Source of the DNA: JAJDYQ01 sp963662865
Lineage (GTDB): Bacteria; Pseudomonadota; Gammaproteobacteria; JAJDYQ01
Length of the DNA stretch: 64,000 nt
Direction of reading: 5' to 3'
Assembly (NCBI GenBank): GCA_963662865.1
Contig: OY759969.1
Coordinates: 930,001 to 994,000 of the forward strand
Shown here: in pieces, positions 54,609-63,833 of the stretch
Numbering within the stretch: the stretch's first letter is position 1
Layout of the letters: each line of letters begins with the position of its first letter
Position numbers and translations under genes: made by a program
The notes under the pieces: model-generated
The model's input: only the letters and a program-made list of their open reading frames with translations
Databases searched by the model: none
Told to the model about the DNA's origin: nothing

Positions 54609-55858
54609 CGGTCCACCTCACCAAATACAATGTCCTGGGTGCCGATAACTGCCACCACGTCAGACAGCATGTGGCCACGCACCATTTCGTCAAAACCGGA
54701 GAGATGCACAAAACCTGGCGCACGCACCTTTAATCGATACGGCTTGTTCGCGCCATCGGAAATAATATAGGTGCCGAACTCTCCCTTAGGATGCTCTACG
54801 ACACAGTAGGCTTCACCTTCAGGCACGATATAGCCTTCGGTAAACAACTTAAAGTGATGAATCAGACCTTCCATATCATCTTTCATATCCTGGCGTGAAG
54901 GTGGCGCAACTTTATGGTCATCGGCAATGACAGCTCCCGGATTTTGGCGCAACCAGTCAATACATTGCCTGATAATTTTGTTGGATTCGCGCATTTCCTG
55001 AATTCGAACCAAGTAGCGATCATAAGAATCGCCATTCGTACCAACAGGAATATCAAAATCCATCCTGTCATAGACTTCATATGGTTGTTTCTTACGCAGG
55101 TCCCAGGCCACGCCAGAGCCACGTAACATGGGGCCGGTAAAACCCAGAGCTATAGCTCGTTCGGAGGTAACAATCCCGACATCCACAAGACGTTGCTTCC
55201 AAATACGGTTATCAGTAAGCAGAGCTTCATATTCATTGACGCGATCAGGAAAGTTCGCACAGAAGTCATCAAGAAAATCCAGCAGAGAACCTTGACGATT
55301 CTTGTTCATACAATCAACTTCTTTTTGCGAGTGCCAACGCGATTTTTTGTACTGTGGCATATGATCAGGCAGATCACGGTACACACCACCAGGGCGATAA
55401 TAAGTTGCATGCAAACGCGCACCGGATACCGCCTCATAAGTATCCATCAAATCCTCGCGCTCACGAAAACAGTAAAGGAACATGGTCATGGCGCCGACAT
55501 CAAGACCATGGGCACCCAACCACAACAGGTGGTTAAGGATACGTGTAATCTCGTCGAACATGACCCGGATGTACTGCGCACGCTCCGGTACCTGGATACC
55601 GAGCAACTTTTCAATTGTCATGACATAGGCATGCTCGTTACACATCATTGATACGTAATCCAGGCGATCCATATAACCGATGTTTTGATTGAAGGGCTTG
55701 GATTCAGCCAGTTTTTCGGTCGCACGGTGCAGCAACCCAATGTGCGGATCGGCTCGAGTAATGGTTTCTCCATCCATTTCAAGAACCAAACGCAACACAC
55801 CATGCGCCGCTGGGTGTTGTGGCCCGAAGTTCATCGTAAGGTTTTTGATCTCAGGCAT
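54605..55858 (-). CDS. nuoD: NADH-quinone oxidoreductase subunit D
   Basis: A 417-residue 49-kDa-type subunit forming the quinone site with NuoB. It has the signature NFGPQHPAAHGVLRLVLEMDGE with the quinone-binding His, then HRATEKLAESKPF and the C-terminal DVVAVIGTQDIVFGEVDR. Separate from nuoC, unlike the fused NuoCD of enterics. One-bp overlap with nuoC. Confidence 0.98.
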   Translation of the reverse strand: MPEIKNLTMNFGPQHPAAHGVLRLVLEMDGETITRADPHIGLLHRATEKLAESKPFNQNIGYMDRLDYVSMMCNEHAYVMTIEKLLGIQVPERAQYIRVMFDEITRILNHLLWLGAHGLDVGAMTMFLYCFREREDLMDTYEAVSGARLHATYYRPGGVYRDLPDHMPQYKKSRWHSQKEVDCMNKNRQGSLLDFLDDFCANFPDRVNEYEALLTDNRIWKQRLVDVGIVTSERAIALGFTGPMLRGSGVAWDLRKKQPYEVYDRMDFDIPVGTNGDSYDRYLVRIQEMRESNKIIRQCIDWLRQNPGAVIADDHKVAPPSRQDMKDDMEGLIHHFKLFTEGYIVPEGEAYCVVEHPKGEFGTYIISDGANKPYRLKVRAPGFVHLSGFDEMVRGHMLSDVVAVIGTQDIVFGEVDR

Positions 55859-56553
55859 TAACCTGCCCTCTTGTGACCGGGCTCCTTTCTGATAACTCTG
55901 GGAACAAGGACCCTCGGTTCAATACTAACCGGCTCATAAATTACACGACCTTTCTCAGCGTCATAGCGCATCTCAACATTGCCACTGAGAGGAAAGTCCT
56001 TACGGAAAGGATGACCGACAAAGCCATAGTCAGTCAAGATTCGGCGCAAATCCGGATGGCCTTCAAAAATGATCCCGAATAAGTCAAAGGCCTCACGCTC
56101 AAACCAGTTGGCCGACGGCCAAATTTTGACAACACTTTTAACAACAGGCAGATCATCTCCAGGGCACCAGACCTTCACTCTTATGCGCCGGTTATCCAAA
56201 ATCGATAATAAATGATATACAACCGCATAACGTGCCGGGTGTTTGAGGTCAGTTTTGACCTTTTTTATGCCCTGACCGCGTCCATGGGTTCCTGCATTAA
56301 AACCGCGGGAGAAGCCCGTATCTGTAGCAGAATTAGTCTGCCATTCATCGAATCCATAATGCGAATAGTCAACACCACAGGCATCAATTAACTGATCAAA
56401 CGCAAAATCATCACGCAATGAGGTACATACATCCATCACATCAGCCGCCTTGACCTCTATAGTGAGCTCATCCAATGCAATCACCAATGCAACAATCCTA
56501 CCGGACAACCCTACTTCGAGCGCATCTTTAAGCTGTGTGAGTGTTTGTCTCAT
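55858..56553 (-). CDS. nuoC: NADH-quinone oxidoreductase subunit C
   Basis: A 231-residue 30-kDa-type subunit with the signature WFEREAFDLFGIIFEGHPDLRRIL and the end region PFRKDFPLSG. The ATG at 56553 (MRQTLTQLKDALEVG) has AAGGTGA in front; the five extra codons upstream start with TTG and overlap nuoB. It is a free-standing NuoC. Residues near 75-100 (GFSRGFNAGTHGRGQGIKKV) form a Gly/Arg-rich loop not typical of the core domain. Confidence 0.95.
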   Translation of the reverse strand: MRQTLTQLKDALEVGLSGRIVALVIALDELTIEVKAADVMDVCTSLRDDFAFDQLIDACGVDYSHYGFDEWQTNSATDTGFSRGFNAGTHGRGQGIKKVKTDLKHPARYAVVYHLLSILDNRRIRVKVWCPGDDLPVVKSVVKIWPSANWFEREAFDLFGIIFEGHPDLRRILTDYGFVGHPFRKDFPLSGNVEMRYDAEKGRVIYEPVSIEPRVLVPRVIRKEPGHKRAG

Positions 56554-56564
56554 ATCACCTTGCC

Positions 56565-57041
56565 TCAACGCGCAATCGTGTTAGTGCGCCTGATTTTTTC
56601 CTGCAACTGAATAATGCCGTACAACAAGGCTTCGGCAGTCGGCGGACAGCCCGGCACATAAATATCAACAGGAACAATACGATCACAGCCACGCACTACG
56701 GAGTAAGAGTAGTGATAATAGCCGCCGCCGTTAGCACAGGAACCCATGGAGATAACCCAGCGAGGTTCGGCCATTTGATCGTAAACCTTGCGAAGTGCCG
56801 GAGCCATTTTATTGCATAGTGTGCCTGCCACAATCATGACGTCCGACTGACGTGGGCTAGGGCGAAATACAATACCAAAGCGGTCCAGATCGTAGCGCGA
56901 AGCGCCAGCATGCATCATTTCCACCGCACAGCAGGCAAGACCAAAGGTCATTGGCCATAGAGAACCCGTTCGCGCCCAGTTAATCAGCTTGTCAGCAGAT
57001 GTGGTTACAAAACCCTCTTCCAAAAGACCTTCAATACTCAT
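56565..57041 (-). CDS. nuoB: NADH-quinone oxidoreductase subunit B
   Basis: A 158-residue subunit holding cluster N2, the last before quinone. The ligands are in LACCAVEMMHAG, GSCANGGGYY and VPGCPPTAEALLYG. Normal length. It starts 9 bp after nuoA stops. Confidence 0.98.
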   Translation of the reverse strand: MSIEGLLEEGFVTTSADKLINWARTGSLWPMTFGLACCAVEMMHAGASRYDLDRFGIVFRPSPRQSDVMIVAGTLCNKMAPALRKVYDQMAEPRWVISMGSCANGGGYYHYSYSVVRGCDRIVPVDIYVPGCPPTAEALLYGIIQLQEKIRRTNTIAR

Positions 57042-57050
57042 AGGCTTATT

Positions 57051-57416
57051 CTATTCCCACTCAAGGGCACCTTTCTTCCATTCGTAGATAAAACCTACGA
57101 CAAGAATCAGAAGAAATATACCCATGGCAATCATGGCAGAGAATTGTTGTGGCCCCAGATCTTCAAGAACCACGGCCCAGGGAAATAGAAAAGCAATTTC
57201 CAAATCGAAGATAATAAAAAGAATCGCCACAAGATAATAACGAACATCGAACTTCATTCGGGCATCTTCGAATGCTTCAAAACCGCATTCGAAAGGAGAG
57301 TTTTTTCGATCATTCGGACGTCGCGGCCCAAGTACAAAGCCAGCAACCATGGAACCAATACCAAACAACAGTGCCATCACCAAAAATAGCAAAATCGGTA
57401 GATAGTTTTCCAACAT
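57051..57416 (-). CDS. nuoA: NADH-quinone oxidoreductase subunit A
   Basis: A 121-residue subunit with three transmembrane helices and the conserved loop NDRKNSPFECGFEAFEDARMKFDVRYYLVAILFIIFDLEIAFLFPW (quoted here only as region about residues 35-80; key residues Cys44, Asp/Glu in FDLE). First gene of nuoA-N, with a GGGGGA ribosome site and a strong promoter about 70 bases upstream. Confidence 0.97.
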   Translation of the reverse strand: MLENYLPILLFLVMALLFGIGSMVAGFVLGPRRPNDRKNSPFECGFEAFEDARMKFDVRYYLVAILFIIFDLEIAFLFPWAVVLEDLGPQQFSAMIAMGIFLLILVVGFIYEWKKGALEWE

Positions 57417-57479
57417 GTATCCCCCGTGTATATCGTTGTGGCAGCCATTCCGGCTACCTGTATCGCTTGAAAGAGACGA

Positions 57480-57508
57480 ACAATAGGCGACACCTGCGCA
57501 ACTGTCAA
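57480..57508 (-). promoter_or_regulatory. Sigma-70 promoter of the nuo operon
   Basis: Minus strand: -35 TTGACA (57508-57503), 17-bp spacer, -10 TATTGT (57485-57480). This is the best promoter match in the region and would give a leader of about 55-60 bases before nuoA. The interspersed repeat copy at 57530-57662 lies directly upstream of the -35. Confidence 0.7.
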
Positions 57509-57529
57509 TCTGCTTGAGCTATTTAATAA

Positions 57530-57662
57530 GGAAGCACTGAACAATTCCATCCTGGACTTGTCAGAGCGCGGAAAACAAAAATGTGGCTTTTGTTTTTCTT
57601 TCAAAATCAATAATTTATCATTATTGATTTTGGCGATACATCCTTGTATCTCCAAAAACTCT
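57530..57662 (+). repeat. Interspersed palindromic repeat, copy A
   Basis: Consensus order: GGAAGCNCTGAACAATTCCA, TCCTGGACTTGTNAGAGC, a run of A/T-rich sequence around CGGAAAACAAAAATGTG, an inner palindrome AAAATCAATAA...TTATTGATTTT, then GGCGATACATCCTTGTATC and AACTCT. Copy A has an intact palindrome (loop TTTATCA). It lies between tRNA-Leu and the nuo promoter. Confidence 0.8.
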
Positions 57663-57802
57663 AAAAATTGAACTGGCATGGCCTCTACCATAAACAATAT
57701 GCGGATGTTGGCCATGAAAAGCGCTTTCGAACCAATCATGGCAACAAGGGGTCTTACGTCAAAGCCCTGAAATTCTTCCGGAGCCCCGGAAACTCTGGCC
57801 AA

Positions 57803-57933
57803 GTCAAAACTTCCTGCGATACAAGGGTGAGTGTCAGAAGCAATCACGATGAGTCATGAGTTTTGAGGGAGAAGCAAAGGTCGCATTGTTGTTTTTCGTG
57901 CGCTGACCAGCTCAAGATGAGCTTGCTCGGAGA
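57803..57933 (-). repeat. Interspersed palindromic repeat, copy B (inverted, diverged)
   Basis: On the minus strand the sequence CGAGCAAGCTCATCTTGAGC, GGTCAGCGCACGAAAAACAA, AATGCGACCTTTGCTT and CCTTGTATCGCAGGAAG follows the same order as copies A and D. It is the most diverged copy and faces the opposite way to copy A, 140 bp apart. Confidence 0.6.
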
Positions 57934-57980
57934 TTTCTTGATTTGTGCCCTGACCCATGTCAGGTTTTAATCAGTTTTTA

Positions 57981-58065
57981 TGGTGCCGATGGCCGGAATC
58001 GAACCGGCACGGCTTGCGCCACTACCCCCTCAAGATAGCGTGTCTACCAATTCCACCACATCGGC
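57981..58065 (-). tRNA. tRNA-Leu (anticodon GAG)
   Basis: An 85-nt gene with encoded CCA. Acceptor GCCGATG pairs with CATCGGC, D-arm GTGGAATTGGTAGACAC, anticodon loop CTTGAGG (anticodon GAG, reads CUC/CUU), a long variable arm of class II type, and T-loop GGTTCGATTCC. It lies 17 bp after secG on the same strand, the common secG-tRNA-Leu-nuoA arrangement, so it is probably processed from a transcript shared with secG. Confidence 0.95.
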
Positions 58066-58082
58066 AACTTAATGCTTATTTA

Positions 58083-58565
58083 TTACTCAGCAGGTACCGG
58101 GTTATCTAGGGCAGGCCGACTTGAGTCTTCCTCTCCCACAACCGGAATGTCAGGCACCATAGGCACAGGGACACTTTCTTCAAGCGGTATCGCATCTACA
58201 CCCGTTGGCTTAGGCTTAAATTCTATTTCTGAAATTGAGTCAGCCACAGGCGCTGGTGGCTGCGGGTCCCGCTTTTCAGGCTGAACATCTTGAACAACGC
58301 TGGTACGCCCTAAATGCCTGGCGGCTTCGTTGACGCGATCTTTTGCGAGCACGGACAAGCCCAAAGTCACTGCAAAAAAACCAGCAGCCAACCATGTGAT
58401 AATTTTCTGCAACAATGATGTGCTACCTGCGGCACCAAATACGGTACCAGAAGAACCGCTGCCAAACGCAGCACCTGCATCAGCCCCTTTACCATGCTGC
58501 AGCAGAACAAGGGTAATCAAAGCCGTCGCAAGAAGCACATCTAGAATTACCAGCGCAGTATACAT
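58083..58565 (-). CDS. secG: Protein translocase subunit SecG
   Basis: SecG assists the SecYE channel in protein export. The 160-residue protein has two membrane helices (about 3-20 and 52-72) joined by the family loop LLQHGKGADAGAAFGSGSSGTVFGAAGSTSLLQK. After residue 80 there is a long hydrophilic tail rich in Pro, Glu and Asp, longer than in E. coli SecG (110 residues). It follows tpiA, the normal neighbour. Confidence 0.94.
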   Translation of the reverse strand: MYTALVILDVLLATALITLVLLQHGKGADAGAAFGSGSSGTVFGAAGSTSLLQKIITWLAAGFFAVTLGLSVLAKDRVNEAARHLGRTSVVQDVQPEKRDPQPPAPVADSISEIEFKPKPTGVDAIPLEESVPVPMVPDIPVVGEEDSSRPALDNPVPAE

Positions 58566-58590
58566 AGGAAATCCATATTAAATTAACAAA

Positions 58591-58741
58591 GGAACTCTGA
58601 ACAAGTCTATCCTGGATTTATTCAGAACACGGAAAAAAATAATGCGATTTTTATTTTTCTATCAAAATCAATAACTTGCTGTTGCAGGATTTCAGAACAT
58701 TAATTTTTGTGATACATCCCTACCACGCAGGAAACTCTGAC
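58591..58741 (+). repeat. Interspersed palindromic repeat, copy C
   Basis: Starts GGAACTCTGAACAAGTCTAT and ends GCAGGAAACTCTGAC, with the internal AAAATCAATAACTT arm but a disrupted right arm and a small insertion. Located between secG and tpiA, filling most of the 201-bp gap. Confidence 0.75.
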
Positions 58742-58766
58742 CTTGATAGAGCACTCTTGACGTATT

Positions 58767-59519
58767 TTAATTTGCTGTCGCACAGATTCCAAGAAAATCC
58801 TCAGACTTAAGCGACGCCCCACCAATCAAACCACCATCAATATCATGCATACGAATAAGCTCCCCGGCGTTATCAGGTTTCATGCTGCCACCATAAAGTA
58901 TGCGGACTTGAGCAGCGACATCTGAACTCAGACGAGCCAATGCAGCACGAATCATGGCATGTACTTCCTGCGCCTGTTCAGGTGTCGCCACCTGGCCTGT
59001 GCCAATCGCCCATACAGGCTCATAGGCGATGACACAATTACCAATAGCATCAATACCCGCATCATCTATGATCGCATCTAACTGGCGCACTATGACCTCG
59101 TTTGTCATGCTGCCCTCACGTTCTTCCAGAAGCTCACCTACGCAAAAGATTGGCACAAACCCATTCGCCTGAGCCGCTTTGAAGCGCACAGCAACATCCT
59201 CATCGGATTCCCCGTATATTGTGCGGCGTTCAGAATGACCTACGATGACATACCTGCAACCAAAGTCTTTCAGCATTGATCCTGAAATTTCACCGGTGTA
59301 TGCACCCGAATCGCTACTGTGAATATTTTGCGCACCCCAAGCCACAGCGGTTCCTTCGAGCTTTTCAGAAACCTGCTGCAAATAGACATACGGTACGCAC
59401 ACCGCAACCTCGGTTCCTGCCACTGATTTAATCCCGGCAAGGACCCCATCCAGTAATTCATTGATGCTGTCGCGAGAACCGTTCATCTTCCAGTTACCCA
59501 CTACCAGAGGCCGACGCAT
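58767..59519 (-). CDS. tpiA: Triosephosphate isomerase
   Basis: TpiA interconverts dihydroxyacetone phosphate and glyceraldehyde 3-phosphate. The 250-residue TIM barrel has the catalytic Lys in GNWKMNGS, His in VIVGHSERR, Glu in AYEPVWAIGTGQVA and the phosphate loop YGGSMKPDNA. Normal length. About 110 bp separate it from glmM; that gap holds no recognised feature. Confidence 0.98.
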   Translation of the reverse strand: MRRPLVVGNWKMNGSRDSINELLDGVLAGIKSVAGTEVAVCVPYVYLQQVSEKLEGTAVAWGAQNIHSSDSGAYTGEISGSMLKDFGCRYVIVGHSERRTIYGESDEDVAVRFKAAQANGFVPIFCVGELLEEREGSMTNEVIVRQLDAIIDDAGIDAIGNCVIAYEPVWAIGTGQVATPEQAQEVHAMIRAALARLSSDVAAQVRILYGGSMKPDNAGELIRMHDIDGGLIGGASLKSEDFLGICATAN

Positions 59520-59631
59520 GGACTAAATCCTTAGAGTATCGACAAACAAAAACGCAGAAGGTAGCGGTAGCGAGCAATAAAAGCAATCTCGCTTAACGAT
59601 ATAAATCGCCCGCATAAACAACAACTCGGAA

Positions 59632-60969
59632 TCATAAAGAATCCTCAATCTGATCAGCCAGCTTTTGAGCAACGGCATATATAAGTTCAGAGTTATCACC
59701 CTCGACCATGACTCGAATGAGTGGTTCCGTGCCTGACGGACGCAACAATACCCGTGCATTTCCGTTCAGCGCCTTTTCAGCTTGCCTTACGTACTTTTCA
59801 GCAAAAGATAAATCCTCGGGCTTCATGATTTTTTGCACTCGAACATTAATCATCACCTGTGGATAAATGGTCATGCCATGAACCAATTCAGACAATGTCA
59901 GATTTTCTTCGACCATGGCTTTTAGCACCTGAAGAGCGGTAATAATGCCATCACCCGTTGTCGTTTTATCCCGGTAAATCACGTGACCTGATGGTTCACC
60001 ACCCAGTATTCCATTATCCTGATGCAAACGACGCATGACAAAACGATCGCCAACATCTTCACGAATAAAATCCAGACCAAGGGACTTAATCGCCTTTTCC
60101 AAACCCAAATTACTCATCGATGTACCGACAACAGGACCAAACATAGAACCCGATTTGATCCGGTCACGCGCAATAACGTATATGAGTTGGTCACCGTCCA
60201 GAACACTGCCGTCTCTGTCGATCATCATGACACGGTCAGCATCACCATCCAGTGCAATGCCGAGGTCAGCCGATTGTACAACAACCTCTTTTTGCAATGC
60301 TTCCAGGTTGGTAGCCCCGCAATCCAGATTTATATTCAATCCATCAGGCTCGGCCCCCATGGCCAGCACCTCAGCCTCAAGTTCACTAAATACCTTCGGT
60401 GCAACGTGATATGCAGCACCATTAGCGCAATCAATAACTATCTTGAGCCCCCTCAGATTCAATTTGGCCGGTACAGACGATTTGCAAAATTCGATATAGC
60501 GGGTATCCGCGTTATCAATTCGACGCACTTTACCCAGGTTTTCAGACTCCACTGTCTGCATAGGCTGATTAAGCATGGCTTCTATTGCCAGCTCATCCTG
60601 GTCGGACAGCTTATGCCCGTTAGCATCAAAAAACTTGATACCATTGTCATGATGAGAATTATGAGAGGCACTGATCACAATGCCCGCACAAGCATGTAGA
60701 GTGTGTGTCAGGTAGGCCACTGCCGGTGTAGGCACTAACCCACTCAACAGGACATCAACACCAGCCGCAGAAAGCCCAGCTTTAAGTGCAGATTCGAGCA
60801 TATAACCGGATATTCGCGTATCCTTGCCAACCACGACTTGCGAACAGCCTTCCGACGACATTACCCTACCTGCCGCCCAACCCAGATTCATGATAAACTG
60901 CGGATTAATCAAGCCGCCTCCAACGCGACCACGGATGCCATCCGTCCCGAAATATTGCTTGCTACTCAC
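59632..60969 (-). CDS. glmM: Phosphoglucosamine mutase
   Basis: GlmM makes glucosamine 1-phosphate for peptidoglycan and lipopolysaccharide precursors. The 445-residue protein has FGTDGIRGRVG, the phosphoserine loop ISASHNSHHDNGIKFF (Ser102), the Mg site DGDADRVMMID and the sugar loop GGEPSGHVIY, and the C-terminal RPSGTEPLIRVMVEG. It overlaps folP by 4 bp, the classic ftsH-folP-glmM cluster. Confidence 0.98.
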   Translation of the reverse strand: MSSKQYFGTDGIRGRVGGGLINPQFIMNLGWAAGRVMSSEGCSQVVVGKDTRISGYMLESALKAGLSAAGVDVLLSGLVPTPAVAYLTHTLHACAGIVISASHNSHHDNGIKFFDANGHKLSDQDELAIEAMLNQPMQTVESENLGKVRRIDNADTRYIEFCKSSVPAKLNLRGLKIVIDCANGAAYHVAPKVFSELEAEVLAMGAEPDGLNINLDCGATNLEALQKEVVVQSADLGIALDGDADRVMMIDRDGSVLDGDQLIYVIARDRIKSGSMFGPVVGTSMSNLGLEKAIKSLGLDFIREDVGDRFVMRRLHQDNGILGGEPSGHVIYRDKTTTGDGIITALQVLKAMVEENLTLSELVHGMTIYPQVMINVRVQKIMKPEDLSFAEKYVRQAEKALNGNARVLLRPSGTEPLIRVMVEGDNSELIYAVAQKLADQIEDSL

Positions 60970-61808
60970 TTGTGCTTACCCTGTTTCCAGCCTTCCAGGT
61001 CATCCGCATGGCGTATCGCGTCTACAATTTTCAACGCCTCTACAGTAGCTTTTACATCATGCACACGGAAAATATCTGCACCTTTCATTGCGGCAATAAC
61101 TACAGCGGAAAGGCTGCCTGATAGCCTGTCCTCAACCGGCAAGTCCAATAAGCTCCCTATCATGGATTTACGTGATATGCCAACCAGGACGGGCACCTTA
61201 TGTATGGAAAAGTCTTCCAGACTCTGGAGCAACTGGCAGTTATGCTGAAGCGTTTTGCCGAAGCCAAAACCAGGATCTATACAGACATTATCATGCAAGA
61301 TTCCAGCCTTGGCTGTCTGCTCAATACGCTTGGTAAAAAAAGCATTGATCTCACTGACTACACCATCCGGGTAGCCAGGAGAATGTTGCATGGTACGCGG
61401 CAAGCCTTGCATATGCACCAGACAAACCGGCACATTCAGATCAGCACAGGATTGCAAAGCCCCATCTTCCTGAAGTGCTCTGACGTCATTGATCATGTCC
61501 GCGCCCGCGTTGACCGCCATGCGCATGACACCAGCTTTTGAAGTATCGATAGAGATGGGAACTTTAATTTTACCAGCCAATATCTCTATCACGGGCAATA
61601 CACGATCAACTTCCTGTTGGACAGATACAGCTTTCGCATCAGGACGCGTCGATTCGCCGCCCACATCAATAATGGACGCCCCCTCTTCAACCATGTTCAA
61701 TGCCCGCTCAATGGCCCTGTCCAGATTAACGAAGCGACCACCGTCAGAAAAAGAATCTGGCGTAACATTCAGAATACCCATAACGCAGGGTTGTGATAGA
61801 TCAAACAT
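60966..61808 (-). CDS. folP: Dihydropteroate synthase
   Basis: FolP joins p-aminobenzoate to the pterin in folate synthesis and is the target of sulfonamides. The 280-residue protein has MGILNVTPDSFSDGGRF, IDVGGESTRPDA and the later GISRKSMIG, with a C-terminal RVHDVKATVEA. It lies between ftsH and glmM in the conserved order, with 60 bp from ftsH. Confidence 0.98.
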   Translation of the reverse strand: MFDLSQPCVMGILNVTPDSFSDGGRFVNLDRAIERALNMVEEGASIIDVGGESTRPDAKAVSVQQEVDRVLPVIEILAGKIKVPISIDTSKAGVMRMAVNAGADMINDVRALQEDGALQSCADLNVPVCLVHMQGLPRTMQHSPGYPDGVVSEINAFFTKRIEQTAKAGILHDNVCIDPGFGFGKTLQHNCQLLQSLEDFSIHKVPVLVGISRKSMIGSLLDLPVEDRLSGSLSAVVIAAMKGADIFRVHDVKATVEALKIVDAIRHADDLEGWKQGKHK

Positions 61809-61868
61809 TATAGGTGGTCAGGCTGTTAAAAAGGCATTGGTAAAGTCTGTGCCTTTCGACGATACGGT

Positions 61869-63806
61869 TTAATGCTGTCCAGCTGGCCCACCAATCGGTT
61901 TACTGGAACCTTCGGAGTCTCTTCCAGATTCCGTTTCTGAGTCATCACCACCGCCAGACTTCGGAGGCTGTACATTATCAACCCAATCTTTCGGGGGACC
62001 AGGCAACTTACCTTCCATGATTTCATCAATCTGCCCAGTATCGATAGTCTCATACTTAAGCAACGCCTCGGCCATGATATGCAGCTTATCTTCATTCTCC
62101 CTGAGGACTGTTGCTGCCATAGCATAAGCGTCATCGACAATGCGGCGGATCTCACTATCGATATCACGTGCCGTATCATCCGACACATTTTTGTGCTGTG
62201 TTACCGAACGACCCAAGAACACCTCGCCATCATCTTCACCATAGGCCAATGGCCCCATTTTCTCAGACAGCCCCCACTTGGTCACCATGTTACGCGCGAT
62301 ATCGGTTGCCCGTTCAATATCATTAGAAGCCCCTGTTGTAACGGCATCCTTGCCAAACACAATCTCCTCAGCGATTCGTCCACCAAAAAGGCTACATATG
62401 GATGACAACAGGCGCTGCCTGGAATGACTGTAACGATCCCCCTCCGGCAGAAACATGGTGACACCAAGAGCACGACCACGTGGAATAATCGTTACCTTAT
62501 ACACAGGATCGTGATCAGGGACCTTACGCCCAACAATGGCATGCCCAGCCTCGTGGTAAGCCGTCAATTTCTTTTCATCCTCAGACATCACCATGGAGCG
62601 GCGTTCAGCGCCCATCATAATCTTATCCTTGGCCTTCTCGAAGTCTTCCATATCCACTTGCTTTTTACTGGCTCTGGCCGCAAACAGTGCTGCTTCATTT
62701 ACCAGATTAGCCAGATCAGCACCAGAAAAGCCCGGGGTACCTCGAGCAATTAGCTCCAGAGGCGTATTCTCCTGCAAATTTACCTTGCGGGCATGAACTT
62801 TGAGAATTTGCTCGCGCCCTCGTACATCAGGAAGGGGCACAACCACTTGACGGTCAAAACGGCCAGGGCGTAACAATGCCGGGTCAAGCACATCTGGACG
62901 GTTGGTCGCTGCAATAACAATCACGCCCTCACCACCTTCAAATCCATCCATTTCGACCAGTAGCTGGTTAAGCGTTTGTTCGCGTTCGTCATGTCCACCA
63001 CCAAGACCCGCACCACGGTGGCGCCCAACGGCATCAATCTCGTCGATAAAAATAATGCAGGGCGAATGCTTTTTAGCCTGATCAAACATATCACGAACAC
63101 GCGATGCACCGACGCCGACAAACATTTCTACAAAATCCGAACCGGAAATACTGAAGAAAGGCACCTTGGCCTCGCCGGCAATGGCCTTGGCCAGCAGGGT
63201 CTTCCCAGTGCCAGGAGACCCTACCATTAAGACACCACGAGGTATGGTGCCGCCCAATTTCTGGAACTTGGACGGATCACGCAAAAACTCAACCAACTCA
63301 AAAACCTCTTCCTTGGCCTCTTCAACGCCAGCAACATCATTAAACGTAATCTTGACCTGATCCTCACCAAACATCTTGTGCTTGGATTTACCAAACGACA
63401 GAGCACCACGACCGCCGCCACCTTGCATTTGGCGCATAAAGAAGAGATAAATACCGATAATCAGTAACAACGGGAACCAGTGGATCAAAAGGGTTATCAA
63501 CAATGGCTGCTGCTCTGGCGGTTCACCTCTAATCTGAACGCCGTTGTCGAACAGAGTCGTAATAAGCGGTGTATTATCGGTTTCCGGGTTGTAAGTCTTG
63601 AATACCTGCCCGCCAGATGTCGTGCCAGTGATTGTCCGACCCTGAATAGCAACATCGCTGACCTGACCCTGTTTTACTTGAGTCACAAAGTCAGAATATG
63701 TCAGCTCATTGTTTCTGGCCGCATTCTGACTAAAACCATTAAAAACCGAAATCAGGACAATCGCAATGATCACCCAGAGTATAATGTTTTTTACCATATC
63801 ATTCAT
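61869..63806 (-). CDS. ftsH: ATP-dependent zinc metalloprotease FtsH
   Basis: FtsH is the membrane-bound AAA+ protease that degrades LpxC, sigma-32 and faulty membrane proteins. The 645-residue protein starts MNDMVKNIILWVIIAIVLISVF (first helix), has a periplasmic domain and a second helix near residue 100, then the AAA domain with Walker A GSPGTGKT, Walker B IIFIDEIDAVGR, the second region of homology ATNRPDVLDPALLRPGRFDRQ, and the zinc site HEAGH. The ATG at 63806 has GGAAGGTG upstream; the longer frame starts in the repeat element. C-terminal tail is Ser/Gly-rich. Confidence 0.97.
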   Translation of the reverse strand: MNDMVKNIILWVIIAIVLISVFNGFSQNAARNNELTYSDFVTQVKQGQVSDVAIQGRTITGTTSGGQVFKTYNPETDNTPLITTLFDNGVQIRGEPPEQQPLLITLLIHWFPLLLIIGIYLFFMRQMQGGGGRGALSFGKSKHKMFGEDQVKITFNDVAGVEEAKEEVFELVEFLRDPSKFQKLGGTIPRGVLMVGSPGTGKTLLAKAIAGEAKVPFFSISGSDFVEMFVGVGASRVRDMFDQAKKHSPCIIFIDEIDAVGRHRGAGLGGGHDEREQTLNQLLVEMDGFEGGEGVIVIAATNRPDVLDPALLRPGRFDRQVVVPLPDVRGREQILKVHARKVNLQENTPLELIARGTPGFSGADLANLVNEAALFAARASKKQVDMEDFEKAKDKIMMGAERRSMVMSEDEKKLTAYHEAGHAIVGRKVPDHDPVYKVTIIPRGRALGVTMFLPEGDRYSHSRQRLLSSICSLFGGRIAEEIVFGKDAVTTGASNDIERATDIARNMVTKWGLSEKMGPLAYGEDDGEVFLGRSVTQHKNVSDDTARDIDSEIRRIVDDAYAMAATVLRENEDKLHIMAEALLKYETIDTGQIDEIMEGKLPGPPKDWVDNVQPPKSGGGDDSETESGRDSEGSSKPIGGPAGQH

Positions 63807-63833
63807 AGCGCACCTTCCGCACTTAAACTTACA

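Noticed and set aside
57377..57847. Minus-strand open frame of 156 codons upstream of nuoA
   Set aside because: It runs through repeat copy A and the nuo promoter and overlaps nuoA; no domain and no ribosome site.
57940..57980. Hairpin CCTGAC-ATG-GGTCAGG downstream of tRNA-Leu as a terminator
   Set aside because: The stem is short and no U-tract follows it on the minus strand.
60022..60699. Plus-strand open frame of 225 codons antisense to glmM
   Set aside because: Shadow of a conserved enzyme gene on the minus strand.
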